Assembly: GCA_947453875.1 (NCBI GenBank)
Contig: CANGIH010000187.1
Location: forward strand, 1-5,801
Length of the DNA stretch: 5,801 bases
Reading direction: 5' to 3'
DNA from: Planctomycetaceae bacterium
Lineage (GTDB): Bacteria; Planctomycetota; Planctomycetia; Pirellulales; UBA1268
Shown: positions 1-5,801 of the stretch, in pieces
Layout: every line of letters begins with the position of its first letter
Position numbering within the stretch: the first letter of the stretch is position 1
Notes under the pieces: model-generated
The model's input: the letters and a program-made list of their open reading frames with translations, nothing else
Told to the model about the DNA's origin: nothing
Database searches by the model: none
Position numbers and translations under genes: made by a program

Positions 1-852
1 ATCCTCTACACCACCGTGGGCAGCCGCCGGAAGGATTTCCTCGCCTACGACTGCACACGGATCTTCTTCACCGGGGAGAACGTCGGCCCCGACTGGCTCA
101 ACTGCGACTGGGCCTTCACTTTCCGGCACGCTCCCCACCCCCGGCATCTGCGGCTCCCTCTCTGGGTGCTCTACGCCGACGCCAGAGCGCTCGTGAAGCC
201 GCCGGAAATCGATGCCGACGCCATCCTGGGCGGAAAGACGCGATTCTGCGCGTTCGTCGTCTCCAATCCCCTCTGCCGAACGCGGAACGATTTCTTCCAC
301 AAGCTGTCGAGATACCGCCCCGTCGCCTCCGGTGGGAAGCTCTTCAACAACATTGGTGGCCGGGTGGCCGACAAGCGGGCATTCCTCTCCGACTGCCGGT
401 TCACGATCGCCTTCGAGAACGAGTCCTCACCCGGCTACACGACGGAGAAGGTGGTGGAGCCGATGCTCGTCAATTCGATCCCGATCTACTGGGGTGATCC
501 GCTCGTGGGCCGCGACTTCGACACCACGAGCTTCCTTTCCGCCCACGACTCGCCGTCGCTCGACGACCTCGTCGAGCGGGTGGTCGCCGTTGACAAAGAC
601 CCGTCGCTGCTCGGGCAGATCCTCGCCCGGCCCTGGTTCCCGCACAACCGCGTGCCGCCGTGTGCCGACTCCGCGCGGATCCTCGGGCAATTCAATCACA
701 TCTTCGCCGAACCGATCGCGCCGGTGGCGAGACGCCGGGGCGTGGCCAGAGCGCTCCATCTGCACCGCCTGCCAGCGGCGCTTGCCAGCATCGGTCACCG
801 GCTCAGACGTCGGGCCCGCAAGATGCGGTCGACCTCTGAACGAGTCAGGTGA
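1..852 (+). CDS. GT10 family alpha-1,3-fucosyltransferase-like protein, 5' partial
   Basis: Likely transfers fucose from GDP-fucose to a surface glycan such as lipopolysaccharide O-chain or exopolysaccharide; the acceptor cannot be told. The reading frame is open from base 1 and its first codons (I-L-Y-T-T-V-G-S) already fit the family, so the true start lies upstream and the GTG at 16 is probably internal. The family motif FFTGENV is at 64-84, with the Glu (76-78) that I believe matches the proposed catalytic base of Helicobacter pylori FucT. NNIGGRV is at 346-366 (Arg 361-363). The GDP-fucose signature FENESSPGYTTEK is at 412-450, followed by IPIYWGDP at 478-501. All are family hallmarks and closest to the H. 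pylori type. The last ~40 residues (about 721-849) are very rich in Arg, recalling the basic amphipathic tail that helps H. pylori FucT bind the membrane. The stop is TGA at 850-852, 3 bases from the stop of the convergent gene. Family call is strong; fucose specificity is inferred. Confidence 0.9.
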   Translation: MLYTTVGSRRKDFLAYDCTRIFFTGENVGPDWLNCDWAFTFRHAPHPRHLRLPLWVLYADARALVKPPEIDADAILGGKTRFCAFVVSNPLCRTRNDFFHKLSRYRPVASGGKLFNNIGGRVADKRAFLSDCRFTIAFENESSPGYTTEKVVEPMLVNSIPIYWGDPLVGRDFDTTSFLSAHDSPSLDDLVERVVAVDKDPSLLGQILARPWFPHNRVPPCADSARILGQFNHIFAEPIAPVARRRGVARALHLHRLPAALASIGHRLRRRARKMRSTSERVR

Positions 853-904
853 GCGTCACCGCTGCGGGATCGGCACCAGTGGCGGTGCCTGGATCGGTGT
901 CACC
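848..904. other. Inverted-repeat cluster at convergent gene ends, possible transcription terminator
   Basis: The palindrome GGTGA-GCG-TCACC (848-860) contains both stop codons, one in each arm: TGA at 850-852 (+) and TGA read from 856-858 (-). A stronger hairpin follows: GGCACC (872-877), a six-base loop, GGTGCC (884-889), extendable by flanking GATC (868-871 with 892-895) across a two-base bulge. A third short palindrome, CGGTGTCACCG, is at 895-905. Their place just past the fucosyltransferase stop suits a terminator or an RNA 3'-end stabiliser. No T-tract follows on either strand, so it is not a classic intrinsic terminator, and most of the cluster also codes for the C-terminus of the SYLF protein. 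Confidence 0.35.
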
Positions 905-1920
905 GGCGGAGTGAGCGGCGGCGGCGGCAGGAAGGTGGGCTGTGGCGCGGCCACGGGCGTGGCTGCCACCGGTTGCTGGCCACCGAAGGGAGTGACCGCC
1001 TGCCCGCCGAAGGGGGCCACGGCCTGCTGCGGGAGAACGGCCGCGGTGGTGACGGGGACCGGCTGAGGGCGCGATCTGGCGTTGAGATCATCGATCAGCA
1101 TCTGCACCTCCGGGCGGATGCCGATACCGCGGTGGGTGAAGACGTCGGAGGGGGAGACGTTGTACCGGCCGTAGAGAATCGCATCGGCGTTGTGATCGAC
1201 CGAGATGTCACTTCCGCCGAGCGAGACGCCGGCGAACAGCCCGCGACTGCGGGCATAGGAGTAGATCTCCGCCCCGAGCTTGACATCCGTGCCGGCGTTG
1301 GCACTGCGGCCGACCGGGCCGGCGGCAATCGAGGCGTCGGCGCCGAGAGTCACCTTCTGGCCATTGAGGATCCCCTGGAGGCTCCGCGGCGTGGCGAACA
1401 CGAGGACGATGTCGGCAGCCTGCACCCCCGCCTGGAAACCGACGCTGCCCCCACCCATGGTCACCATTACAGGCGGGCTCCAGGTGCGGTCCGGGTTTCG
1501 GACATGGAGCACCCCCTTGCCGTAGTTGACACCGAGGATAAAGCCTCCCTTGATCATGTTCGGGAAGATCGCGATCCCTTCGGCGGCCTGGAGCATCGCC
1601 GGCGGCACCGTCTCCATCTGAATCGCGAAAAACTGATCGAGCGCCTGCTTGGCAGAGACCACCGTCTGCGTCTCCTGATCTCCGGAGATGACCGGCTGGC
1701 CCGCTGGAACTGACCCGGCGGCAGCCTGATACGGGTAGGTCCCGCTGGGGTAGCTCCCGGGCGCCTGATAGAGCACCGGCGCCGGCTGACCGGGAAAGGC
1801 CTGCGGCTGCGGTTGGCCGAACGGGGCGTACTGGGCCAGGGCTGTGGCCGGGAGGAGGGAGAGGAACGCCACGGCCAGCGGCCGACGGAAGGAGCAGAGG
1901 AGAACCACGGGCTGGAGCAT
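856..1920 (-). CDS. Secreted SYLF (DUF500/Ysc84) domain protein with Pro/Gln-rich flanks
   Basis: 354 residues. The N-terminus looks like a Sec signal peptide: Arg12-Arg13, a hydrophobic core (about 14-28) and an A-L-A-Q site, with likely cleavage after Ala29. Residues 30-82 are a Pro/Gln/Tyr-rich linker. Residues ~85-282 fit the SYLF domain: AEGIAIFPNMIKGGFILGVNYGKG (113-136), with its Gly-rich turn, then a Gly/Ser-rich strand (155-165), DIVLVF (170-175), LGADASIAAGPVGR (192-205), EIYSYARSRGLFAGVSLGG (218-236) and NADAILYGR (244-252). SYLF domains bind phosphoinositides and other lipids in eukaryotes; bacterial members are envelope proteins of poorly defined role. The tail (283-354) is Pro-rich with repeated PFGGQ. 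The export signal points to a periplasmic or outer-membrane-associated lipid-binding protein. No lipobox is seen: Cys9 lies too early. ATG at 1920 is supported by AAAGGA six bases upstream. The 143-base gap from cheB and the unrelated function suggest its own transcript. Confidence 0.92.
   Translation of the reverse strand: MLQPVVLLCSFRRPLAVAFLSLLPATALAQYAPFGQPQPQAFPGQPAPVLYQAPGSYPSGTYPYQAAAGSVPAGQPVISGDQETQTVVSAKQALDQFFAIQMETVPPAMLQAAEGIAIFPNMIKGGFILGVNYGKGVLHVRNPDRTWSPPVMVTMGGGSVGFQAGVQAADIVLVFATPRSLQGILNGQKVTLGADASIAAGPVGRSANAGTDVKLGAEIYSYARSRGLFAGVSLGGSDISVDHNADAILYGRYNVSPSDVFTHRGIGIRPEVQMLIDDLNARSRPQPVPVTTAAVLPQQAVAPFGGQAVTPFGGQQPVAATPVAAPQPTFLPPPPLTPPVTPIQAPPLVPIPQR
976..1020 (-). repeat. 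Degenerate tandem peptide repeat AVxPFGGQ in the SYLF protein tail
   Basis: Two copies of a short unit, (Q)AVAPFGGQ and AVTPFGGQ (about residues 300-315), lie head to tail after the SYLF domain. A related APFGQ occurs at residues 32-36, just after the signal peptide, so both disordered flanks share the motif. The copies differ at several bases, so this is an old or protein-level repeat rather than a recent DNA duplication. Confidence 0.6.
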
Positions 1921-2063
1921 GGCGAATCCTTTCGCGCTGGGTGGGAAGCGAAGCGATGCTACCCCGCCCCCGGCGCTCGGGTCGATTGCAGTTTCGGCCC
2001 GGCCTCAGCCCCTGAAACAGGGTAGATCAAGCGATACCAGCCCGGTTTGCCCCTCCCCACTGC
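1921..2063. other. Spacer between the SYLF gene and cheB
   Basis: No gene is visible. It must hold the 3' end of the chemotaxis transcript and probably the promoter of the SYLF gene, both on the minus strand. A small perfect hairpin, CCCTG-AAA-CAGGG, lies at 2010-2022, and an overlapping alternative pairs GTTTC (1991-1995) with GAAAC (2014-2018). Neither is followed by a T-tract, so termination is unproven. A weak -10-like TAGCAT reads on the minus strand at 1956-1961 with no good -35 box. Confidence 0.4.
1927..1932 (-). promoter_or_regulatory. Ribosome binding site of the SYLF gene
   Basis: AAAGGA on the minus strand ends six bases before the ATG at 1920-1918. Together with the signal peptide that starts there, it supports this start codon. 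Confidence 0.65.
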
Positions 2064-3233
2064 TCAGGTGCCGACTGCCCCCGATCGGCGACTCCCCACC
2101 GCTCGCACGATCGCCTCCGCGATCTTCGGAAGCGGAAGGACTTCCTCCACGGCGCCAGCCTGGATTGCTGCCCGGGGCATGCCGTAGACGACGCAGGTCT
2201 TCTCATGCTCGGCGAGCGTCCGTCCGCCTGCCCGGTGGATGGCCTGCATCCCCATCGCTCCATCGCTCCCCATCCCGGTGAGGATGGCGGCGATCGCGTG
2301 CTGGCCTGCCGCCTCGGCCGCCGACCGGAAGAGGACATCGACACTCGGACGGCAGTGGTGGATCGGTGGGCTCTGTAGGATCCTTGCCCGGTAACCTTCG
2401 GCATGCCAGGCCACCGAGAGATGCTGGTCGCCAGGCGCGATCACGCACGTGCCTGGCTTCAGAATCATCCCGTCGACCGCCTCGCTGACGTCCAGTTCAC
2501 TCAGCGAGTCGAGTCGGGTGGCGACTGCCTTGGAAAAGTAGGGGGAGATGTGCTGCACGACCGCGATCGGCGGCAGCCCAACAGGCAACTGCGGCAGCAG
2601 GGTGCGGAGTGCCTCGACTCCCCCCGTCGATGCCCCGATGACGATCAACTGCCTCGGGTCGATCCTGCCTGTATAGGCAGCGGGGCGGATCACTTGTGGA
2701 GGCGCCGAGGTTGGTCGCACCGCAGGCCCCGTCGGCGGCCCATCGACTGCCGCCGCCTGCGGCTCTGGCGGAGGAGCGTTTGGCGACTCCCGGCGGCGTC
2801 TTCCCAGATCCCGGAAGCGGCCCGATGCCGCTGCGGCCTTCACGTGATAGGCGATCTTCCCCGCGAGCGAGCCGACCGACATCGTCCCGTTCGGCTTGGC
2901 GAGCACATCGACCGCACCGGCCTCCATCGCGTCCAGCGCAGCCTGCGATCCAGCCTGGGTGAGGGAACTGACCACGACCACCGGCAGCGGATGATGCTCC
3001 ATGAGAATCCGCAGGAACGTCAACCCATCCATCCGTGGCATCTCGAGGTCGAGCGTGAGGACATCGGGATCGAGCCGCATGATCTTCTCTCGAGCGACAT
3101 ACGGATCGCAGGCCGATCCCACCACCTCGATCTCGGGGTCGAGCGACAGGCTGTCGGTGAGTGCCTTGCGCACGAGGGCCGAATCGTCGACGACGAGGAC
3201 CCGCACTTTTCGCCCCTGGATGTCGGTCATCAT
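2064..3233 (-). CDS. cheB: Chemotaxis protein-glutamate methylesterase/glutamine deamidase CheB
   Basis: 389 residues, cytoplasmic. It removes methyl groups from receptor glutamates and deamidates receptor glutamines, resetting receptor signalling after CheA phosphorylates it. The N-terminal receiver domain (about 9-130) has the acidic pair Asp16-Asp17, the phosphoacceptor Asp62 in DLEMPRMDG, the switch Ser of VVVVSSLT (85-92) and Lys113 in AKP. A Pro/Ala/Arg-rich linker (about 133-190) is longer than in E. coli CheB, which is about 349 residues in total. The C-terminal methylesterase domain (about 193-380) shows the catalytic triad: Ser202 in GASTGG, His228 in QHI and Asp324 in GMGSDGAMGM, all intact. 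It is the last gene of the block, with 13 bases between the cheR stop and this start. Of two adjacent ATGs, the first (3233) is preferred because GAGGA lies 10 bases before it. Identification is secure; CheB is the only family with this receiver plus methylesterase order. Confidence 0.97.
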   Translation of the reverse strand: MMTDIQGRKVRVLVVDDSALVRKALTDSLSLDPEIEVVGSACDPYVAREKIMRLDPDVLTLDLEMPRMDGLTFLRILMEHHPLPVVVVSSLTQAGSQAALDAMEAGAVDVLAKPNGTMSVGSLAGKIAYHVKAAAASGRFRDLGRRRRESPNAPPPEPQAAAVDGPPTGPAVRPTSAPPQVIRPAAYTGRIDPRQLIVIGASTGGVEALRTLLPQLPVGLPPIAVVQHISPYFSKAVATRLDSLSELDVSEAVDGMILKPGTCVIAPGDQHLSVAWHAEGYRARILQSPPIHHCRPSVDVLFRSAAEAAGQHAIAAILTGMGSDGAMGMQAIHRAGGRTLAEHEKTCVVYGMPRAAIQAGAVEEVLPLPKIAEAIVRAVGSRRSGAVGT

Positions 3234-3243
3234 GGTGGCTCGG

Positions 3244-3248
3244 TCCTC
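3244..3248 (-). promoter_or_regulatory. cheB ribosome binding site overlapping the cheR stop codon
   Basis: On the minus strand the sequence TGAGGA contains both the cheR stop TGA (3249-3247) and the Shine-Dalgarno-like GAGGA (3248-3244), ten bases before the first cheB ATG. This arrangement suggests translational coupling, in which ribosomes ending cheR expose or reuse the cheB site. Coupling is inferred from geometry only. Confidence 0.55.
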
Positions 3249-4092
3249 ACTCGGGCTTCATGTAGACGCTCGGCCACACCGAGACCAATCCGTGCCGGAT
3301 GCCGATGAGGCTCTCGGAGTGCCCCACGAACAGATAGCCGCCGGGGGCGAGCATCTCGGTGAGGCGGGCGACGAGGTGCGTTCGGGAGGGGACGTCGAAG
3401 TAGATCATGACGTTGCGGCAGAAGATCACGTCGAGCCCGCGTGGCACCGGATAGGTGTCCTGGAAAAGGTTCACCCAGTGCACCACCACATGCCTGCGCA
3501 GTTCCTGCTTCACCCGCAGGCACCCCACCCGTTCACCGATCCCCCGCTGGAACCAGCGCTGACGCCACTCCCCCACGGGGAGTTCGACTTTCTCCTCCTC
3601 GTAGATCCCCTGGCGACAGCGTTCGAGCATCCGCTGCGAGATGTCGGAGGCGTCGATCTGCCAGCGGAGCCAGGGATGGGTCCGGCAGAATTCGCCGAGC
3701 ACGATCGCCAGCGAGTAGGCCTCCTCGCCAGACGAGGCGGCGGCCACCCAGAACCGCAATTGGCGGAGGCTCGATTTCGTCCCCTCGGCCAACCGCGGGA
3801 GGAGGTGACGGGTGAGGAGGTCGAAGTGCGCCGGCTCGCGGAAGAAGTGGGTGTGGTTGGTGGAGATCAAGTCGATGAGGGAGTCGATCTCATCCTCGCC
3901 GCCCGGGGCCCGGAGCAGGGCACAGTAGTCCTCGTAGTCGCCAAGCCCGAGCGACTGCACCCGTTGACGCAGTCGGCTGGCGACAAGGCTCTGCCGATCC
4001 GGGCCGAGCCGGATCCGGCTCCGTTCGTAGACGAGGTTCGCCAGGAACTCGAAGGCCCGGGGCGAGAGTGGGACATCGGGTGGAATGAGCAT
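3247..4092 (-). CDS. cheR: Chemotaxis protein-glutamate O-methyltransferase CheR
   Basis: 281 residues, close to E. coli CheR (286). It uses S-adenosylmethionine to methylate receptor glutamates. The N-terminal helical domain (about 9-75) has the family pattern SRLRQRVQSLG (39-49). The methyltransferase domain follows: STNHTHFFRE (77-86, with the conserved Arg85), the SAM-binding AAASSGEEAYSLAI (117-130; the usual Cys of AACSSGEE is Ala119 here), DASDIS (147-152, with Asp150 expected to contact SAM), and FCRNVMIYFD (224-233), then GGYLFVGHSESL (251-262). The beta-subdomain (about 165-205) reads RGIGERVGCLRVKQEL (183-198), close to the E. coli segment with G-T-G, a loop tied to receptor-pentapeptide binding. 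There is no TPR extension. It lies 56 bases after the MCP gene and 13 before cheB. No clear Shine-Dalgarno site precedes the ATG; the start rests on the domain beginning there. Confidence 0.97.
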   Translation of the reverse strand: MLIPPDVPLSPRAFEFLANLVYERSRIRLGPDRQSLVASRLRQRVQSLGLGDYEDYCALLRAPGGEDEIDSLIDLISTNHTHFFREPAHFDLLTRHLLPRLAEGTKSSLRQLRFWVAAASSGEEAYSLAIVLGEFCRTHPWLRWQIDASDISQRMLERCRQGIYEEEKVELPVGEWRQRWFQRGIGERVGCLRVKQELRRHVVVHWVNLFQDTYPVPRGLDVIFCRNVMIYFDVPSRTHLVARLTEMLAPGGYLFVGHSESLIGIRHGLVSVWPSVYMKPE

Positions 4093-4148
4093 GTCGGAGG
4101 CGCTTCGTTCGGTTGAAAAGGGCCATCGACGGCTTGTTCGACAGGCGA
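4093..4148. other. Spacer between the MCP gene and cheR
   Basis: 56 bases with no gene, no strong hairpin and no convincing ribosome site for cheR. The short gap and shared strand fit co-transcription of the MCP gene, cheR and cheB. Confidence 0.5.
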
Positions 4149-5771
4149 CTAAAAATCCTTGAAGTTCCTGTCCTCCTGATCATCATACGGCCCCTGTTCC
4201 GGCATGGGGATGTGGCCGAGCGACCGCCTCGACTCACGGGTCGGGACGAGCGGCCGGCCGCCAGCCGTGATTCTGGTCCGCGCGGGAGACCGGGGGGCGG
4301 CCAAGCGAGGCACGTCGTTCCCCCTCGAAGCCGCCGGGCTCCCGACCGCACCGACGAGCGCCCGGAGGTGATCGACAAGATCCTGGAGCGTCTTGGCCTG
4401 GCTGTTGAGTTCCTCGGCGGCGCTTGCGGTCTCCGCGGCGCTCGAGGCATTGGCCTGGGTGATCTTGTCCATCTGCGTCATCGCCTGGCCGACCTGCTGG
4501 ATCCCCTGGGCCTGCTCCTTGGCCGCCGTCGAGATCTCGGCGACGAGGCCGTCCGCCGCCCCGACCTTCTCGACGATCTCGCGGAGCGATTCCCCCACCT
4601 TTCCGCAACTCACGCTGCCACGCCGGCTGTTGGCGATCGCCGCCTCGATCTTCTCGGCAGTCTCCTTCGCCGCCGCGGCGCTCCGCTGGGCGAGCGACCG
4701 GACCTCGTCGGCGACCACGGCGAAACCGGCCCCCGCCTCGCCGGCCCGGGCCGCCTCGACGGCGGCGTTGAGGGCGAGGATGTTCGTCTGGAAGGCGATC
4801 TCGTCGATGTTCTTGACGATCTTCGCCACCTCGGCGCTCGAAGCCTCGATGGCCGACATCGCGGTGTTCATCTCGACCATCGTGTCGGCCCCCTGCTGCG
4901 CCGCGTGGCGGGCCTGGTTGGCAAAGCCCTTGGCGCGCTCGGCGTTGTCGGAGGTGCTGCGGATCATCACCGACATCTGCTCGAGGGCGGCGCTTGTCTC
5001 GGCGACGCTCGAGCCCTGTTCCGCACAGCCCTCGGCGAGCGACTGACTCGACGACGAGAGTTGCGAGGAGGCGGTGGAGGTGTGGGAGGCGCCCGATTCG
5101 AGCGAATCAGAGATCCCGCCGAGCGACCGCTTCGCCGCCCGGACCGTCAGCCAGCCGACGATGCTTCCCAGGATCGCCGCCAATGCGAGCGTCCCTCCGA
5201 CACCGAGATAGCTCACCTGGACGATCTCCATCGCCCTCTTGGCGGCCGCTTCGCCGAGCGTGACGTTGTAGTCGATGTGGCGGCCCATCGCGTCTTCGCA
5301 CTTCGCAAGCGCCGGGTCGACTTCATTGAGCAAGATCCCCTGCGCTTCCTCCTTTCCCCCCTCCCGGGCCGCGGCCGCCACCACCTTGTCGCAGGCGGCC
5401 ATGAGCACGAGCCGGACTTGCCTCACCGCCTCGAGGAGGTCGGCGTCGGCTTGATCCGCGATGCACGTTTCCTTGTATTCGGCGACGGACCGGTCCCCCT
5501 CGGCTTTGGTTTCCTGGAAGGCCTGCTCCGCGGCACTGCGGTTCGATCCCTCGCTGAGCAGGACACGGCTGGCCATGCGACGAAGCCTGATCGTGCTGGC
5601 ATTGACGTTGCCCAGCAACACCACCGAGGGGACTGTGTTCCGGGCGAGCATCGTCACCTGGCTGTTGATGTCCCGGATCCTCCACAGCGCCGTCAGCCCG
5701 AGAATTATCGAGAGCAGGACAAGCAGCAGGTATCCCAGAGTGATCCGCCGCGGGATGGTCCAGTTGTTCAT
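4149..5771 (-). CDS. Methyl-accepting chemotaxis protein with 4HB sensor, no clear HAMP, and C-terminal NFKDF tether
   Basis: 540-residue inner-membrane chemoreceptor. TM1 is about 11-30. The periplasmic part (about 31-186) has the helical pattern of the 4HB_MCP family and three Cys (103, 127, 158). TM2 is about 187-209. A usual HAMP domain (about 50 residues) is not evident: the signalling coiled coil starts within about 15 residues of TM2. The hairpin tip is EIAFQTNILALNAAVEAARAGE (324-345), with Glu339 and Arg342 matching Tsr trimer contacts. Spacing from tip to likely methylation sites equals E. coli Tsr (36-heptad class) with no gaps in my alignment: Glu251, Glu258 and Gln265, seven residues apart, match Tsr 297, 304 and 311; Glu447 matches 493. 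Gln265 would need deamidation by CheB. After the bundle (~473) comes a disordered Pro/Arg-rich tail ending in NFKDF. The ligand is unknown. The ATG at 5771 fits TM1; no good ribosome site is seen, and the promoter lies beyond the window or further upstream in an operon. Confidence 0.97.
   Translation of the reverse strand: MNNWTIPRRITLGYLLLVLLSIILGLTALWRIRDINSQVTMLARNTVPSVVLLGNVNASTIRLRRMASRVLLSEGSNRSAAEQAFQETKAEGDRSVAEYKETCIADQADADLLEAVRQVRLVLMAACDKVVAAAAREGGKEEAQGILLNEVDPALAKCEDAMGRHIDYNVTLGEAAAKRAMEIVQVSYLGVGGTLALAAILGSIVGWLTVRAAKRSLGGISDSLESGASHTSTASSQLSSSSQSLAEGCAEQGSSVAETSAALEQMSVMIRSTSDNAERAKGFANQARHAAQQGADTMVEMNTAMSAIEASSAEVAKIVKNIDEIAFQTNILALNAAVEAARAGEAGAGFAVVADEVRSLAQRSAAAAKETAEKIEAAIANSRRGSVSCGKVGESLREIVEKVGAADGLVAEISTAAKEQAQGIQQVGQAMTQMDKITQANASSAAETASAAEELNSQAKTLQDLVDHLRALVGAVGSPAASRGNDVPRLAAPRSPARTRITAGGRPLVPTRESRRSLGHIPMPEQGPYDDQEDRNFKDF
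4152..4166 (-). other. C-terminal CheR/CheB-docking pentapeptide NFKDF of the MCP
   Basis: The last five codons before the TAG stop encode N-F-K-D-F. In E. coli Tsr and Tar the last five residues, NWETF, tether CheR and CheB through a flexible linker; other bacteria use pentapeptides with aromatic residues at positions 2 and 5. Both aromatic positions, the Asn and the exact C-terminal placement agree. About 60 residues of disordered linker separate it from the coiled coil, roughly twice the enterobacterial length. Confidence 0.75.
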
Positions 5772-5801
5772 GGTCGTTCTTGGAGTGTGGATGGAGGTGG
5801 A

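Noticed and set aside
16..18. GTG as the start codon of the fucosyltransferase
   Set aside because: Family-like residues continue upstream to base 1 without a stop, so the gene is cut by the window edge.
212..1066. A second plus-strand frame overlapping the fucosyltransferase and running past its stop
   Set aside because: The translation is Ser/Arg/Pro-rich low complexity, typical of an out-of-frame reading, while the overlapped frame carries clear GT10 motifs.
973..1713. A plus-strand open frame of 246 codons opposite the SYLF gene
   Set aside because: The opposite frame has a signal peptide and a conserved SYLF domain; this one has only compositional bias.
1956..1961. TAGCAT on the minus strand as the -10 box of the SYLF gene
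   Set aside because: There is no acceptable -35 box at 16-18 bases and no extended -10, so it is recorded only as a weak possibility in the spacer entry.
2403..3308. A plus-strand open frame of 301 codons opposite cheB
   Set aside because: It is an Arg/His-rich shadow of cheB with no family features.
3001..4116. A long plus-strand open frame (371 codons) opposite cheR and part of cheB
   Set aside because: It is antisense to two genes with intact catalytic motifs, and its translation is rich in His, Pro, Glu and Arg with no recognisable domain. Long antisense frames are common in GC-rich coding DNA.
4176..4184. A strong AGGAGG-like ribosome site on the minus strand near the end of the MCP gene
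   Set aside because: It encodes the Gln-Glu-Asp residues of the receptor tail, has no suitable start codon at the right distance and is too far from the cheR start.

Overview
This GC-rich bacterial window holds five protein genes and little non-coding DNA. It reads as a planctomycete-like or other environmental Gram-negative bacterium. That is an inference from the mix of genes (a Helicobacter-type GT10 fucosyltransferase, a secreted SYLF protein and a chemotaxis adaptation module), the high GC and the weak or absent Shine-Dalgarno sites before some genes. No marker gene fixes the taxon.

Layout: positions 1-852 (+) carry the 3' part of a GT10 glycosyltransferase whose beginning lies outside the window. 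It meets, tail to tail with only 3 bases between the stop codons, a secreted SYLF-domain protein (856-1920, -). A 143-base spacer (1921-2063) follows. The rest is a three-gene block on the minus strand, transcribed from right to left: a methyl-accepting chemotaxis protein (4149-5771), cheR (3247-4092) and cheB (2064-3233).

The block forms a coherent receptor-adaptation unit. The MCP has a periplasmic four-helix sensor, two membrane helices and a long cytoplasmic signalling hairpin. CheR adds methyl groups to glutamates on that hairpin, and CheB, activated by phosphorylation of its receiver domain, removes them and deamidates glutamines. The MCP ends in N-F-K-D-F, which matches the pattern of the NWETF tether that docks CheR and CheB in enterobacteria. 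The neighbouring CheR carries a G-I-G loop where E. coli CheR has G-T-G. No cheA, cheW or cheY is visible; they may lie upstream beyond the right edge or elsewhere in the genome.

I see no RNA gene, CRISPR array, insertion sequence or phage gene, and no clearly undescribed system. The points most worth following are the receptor-CheR tether pair, the apparent lack of a HAMP domain in the receptor, and the inverted-repeat cluster at the convergent gene ends.
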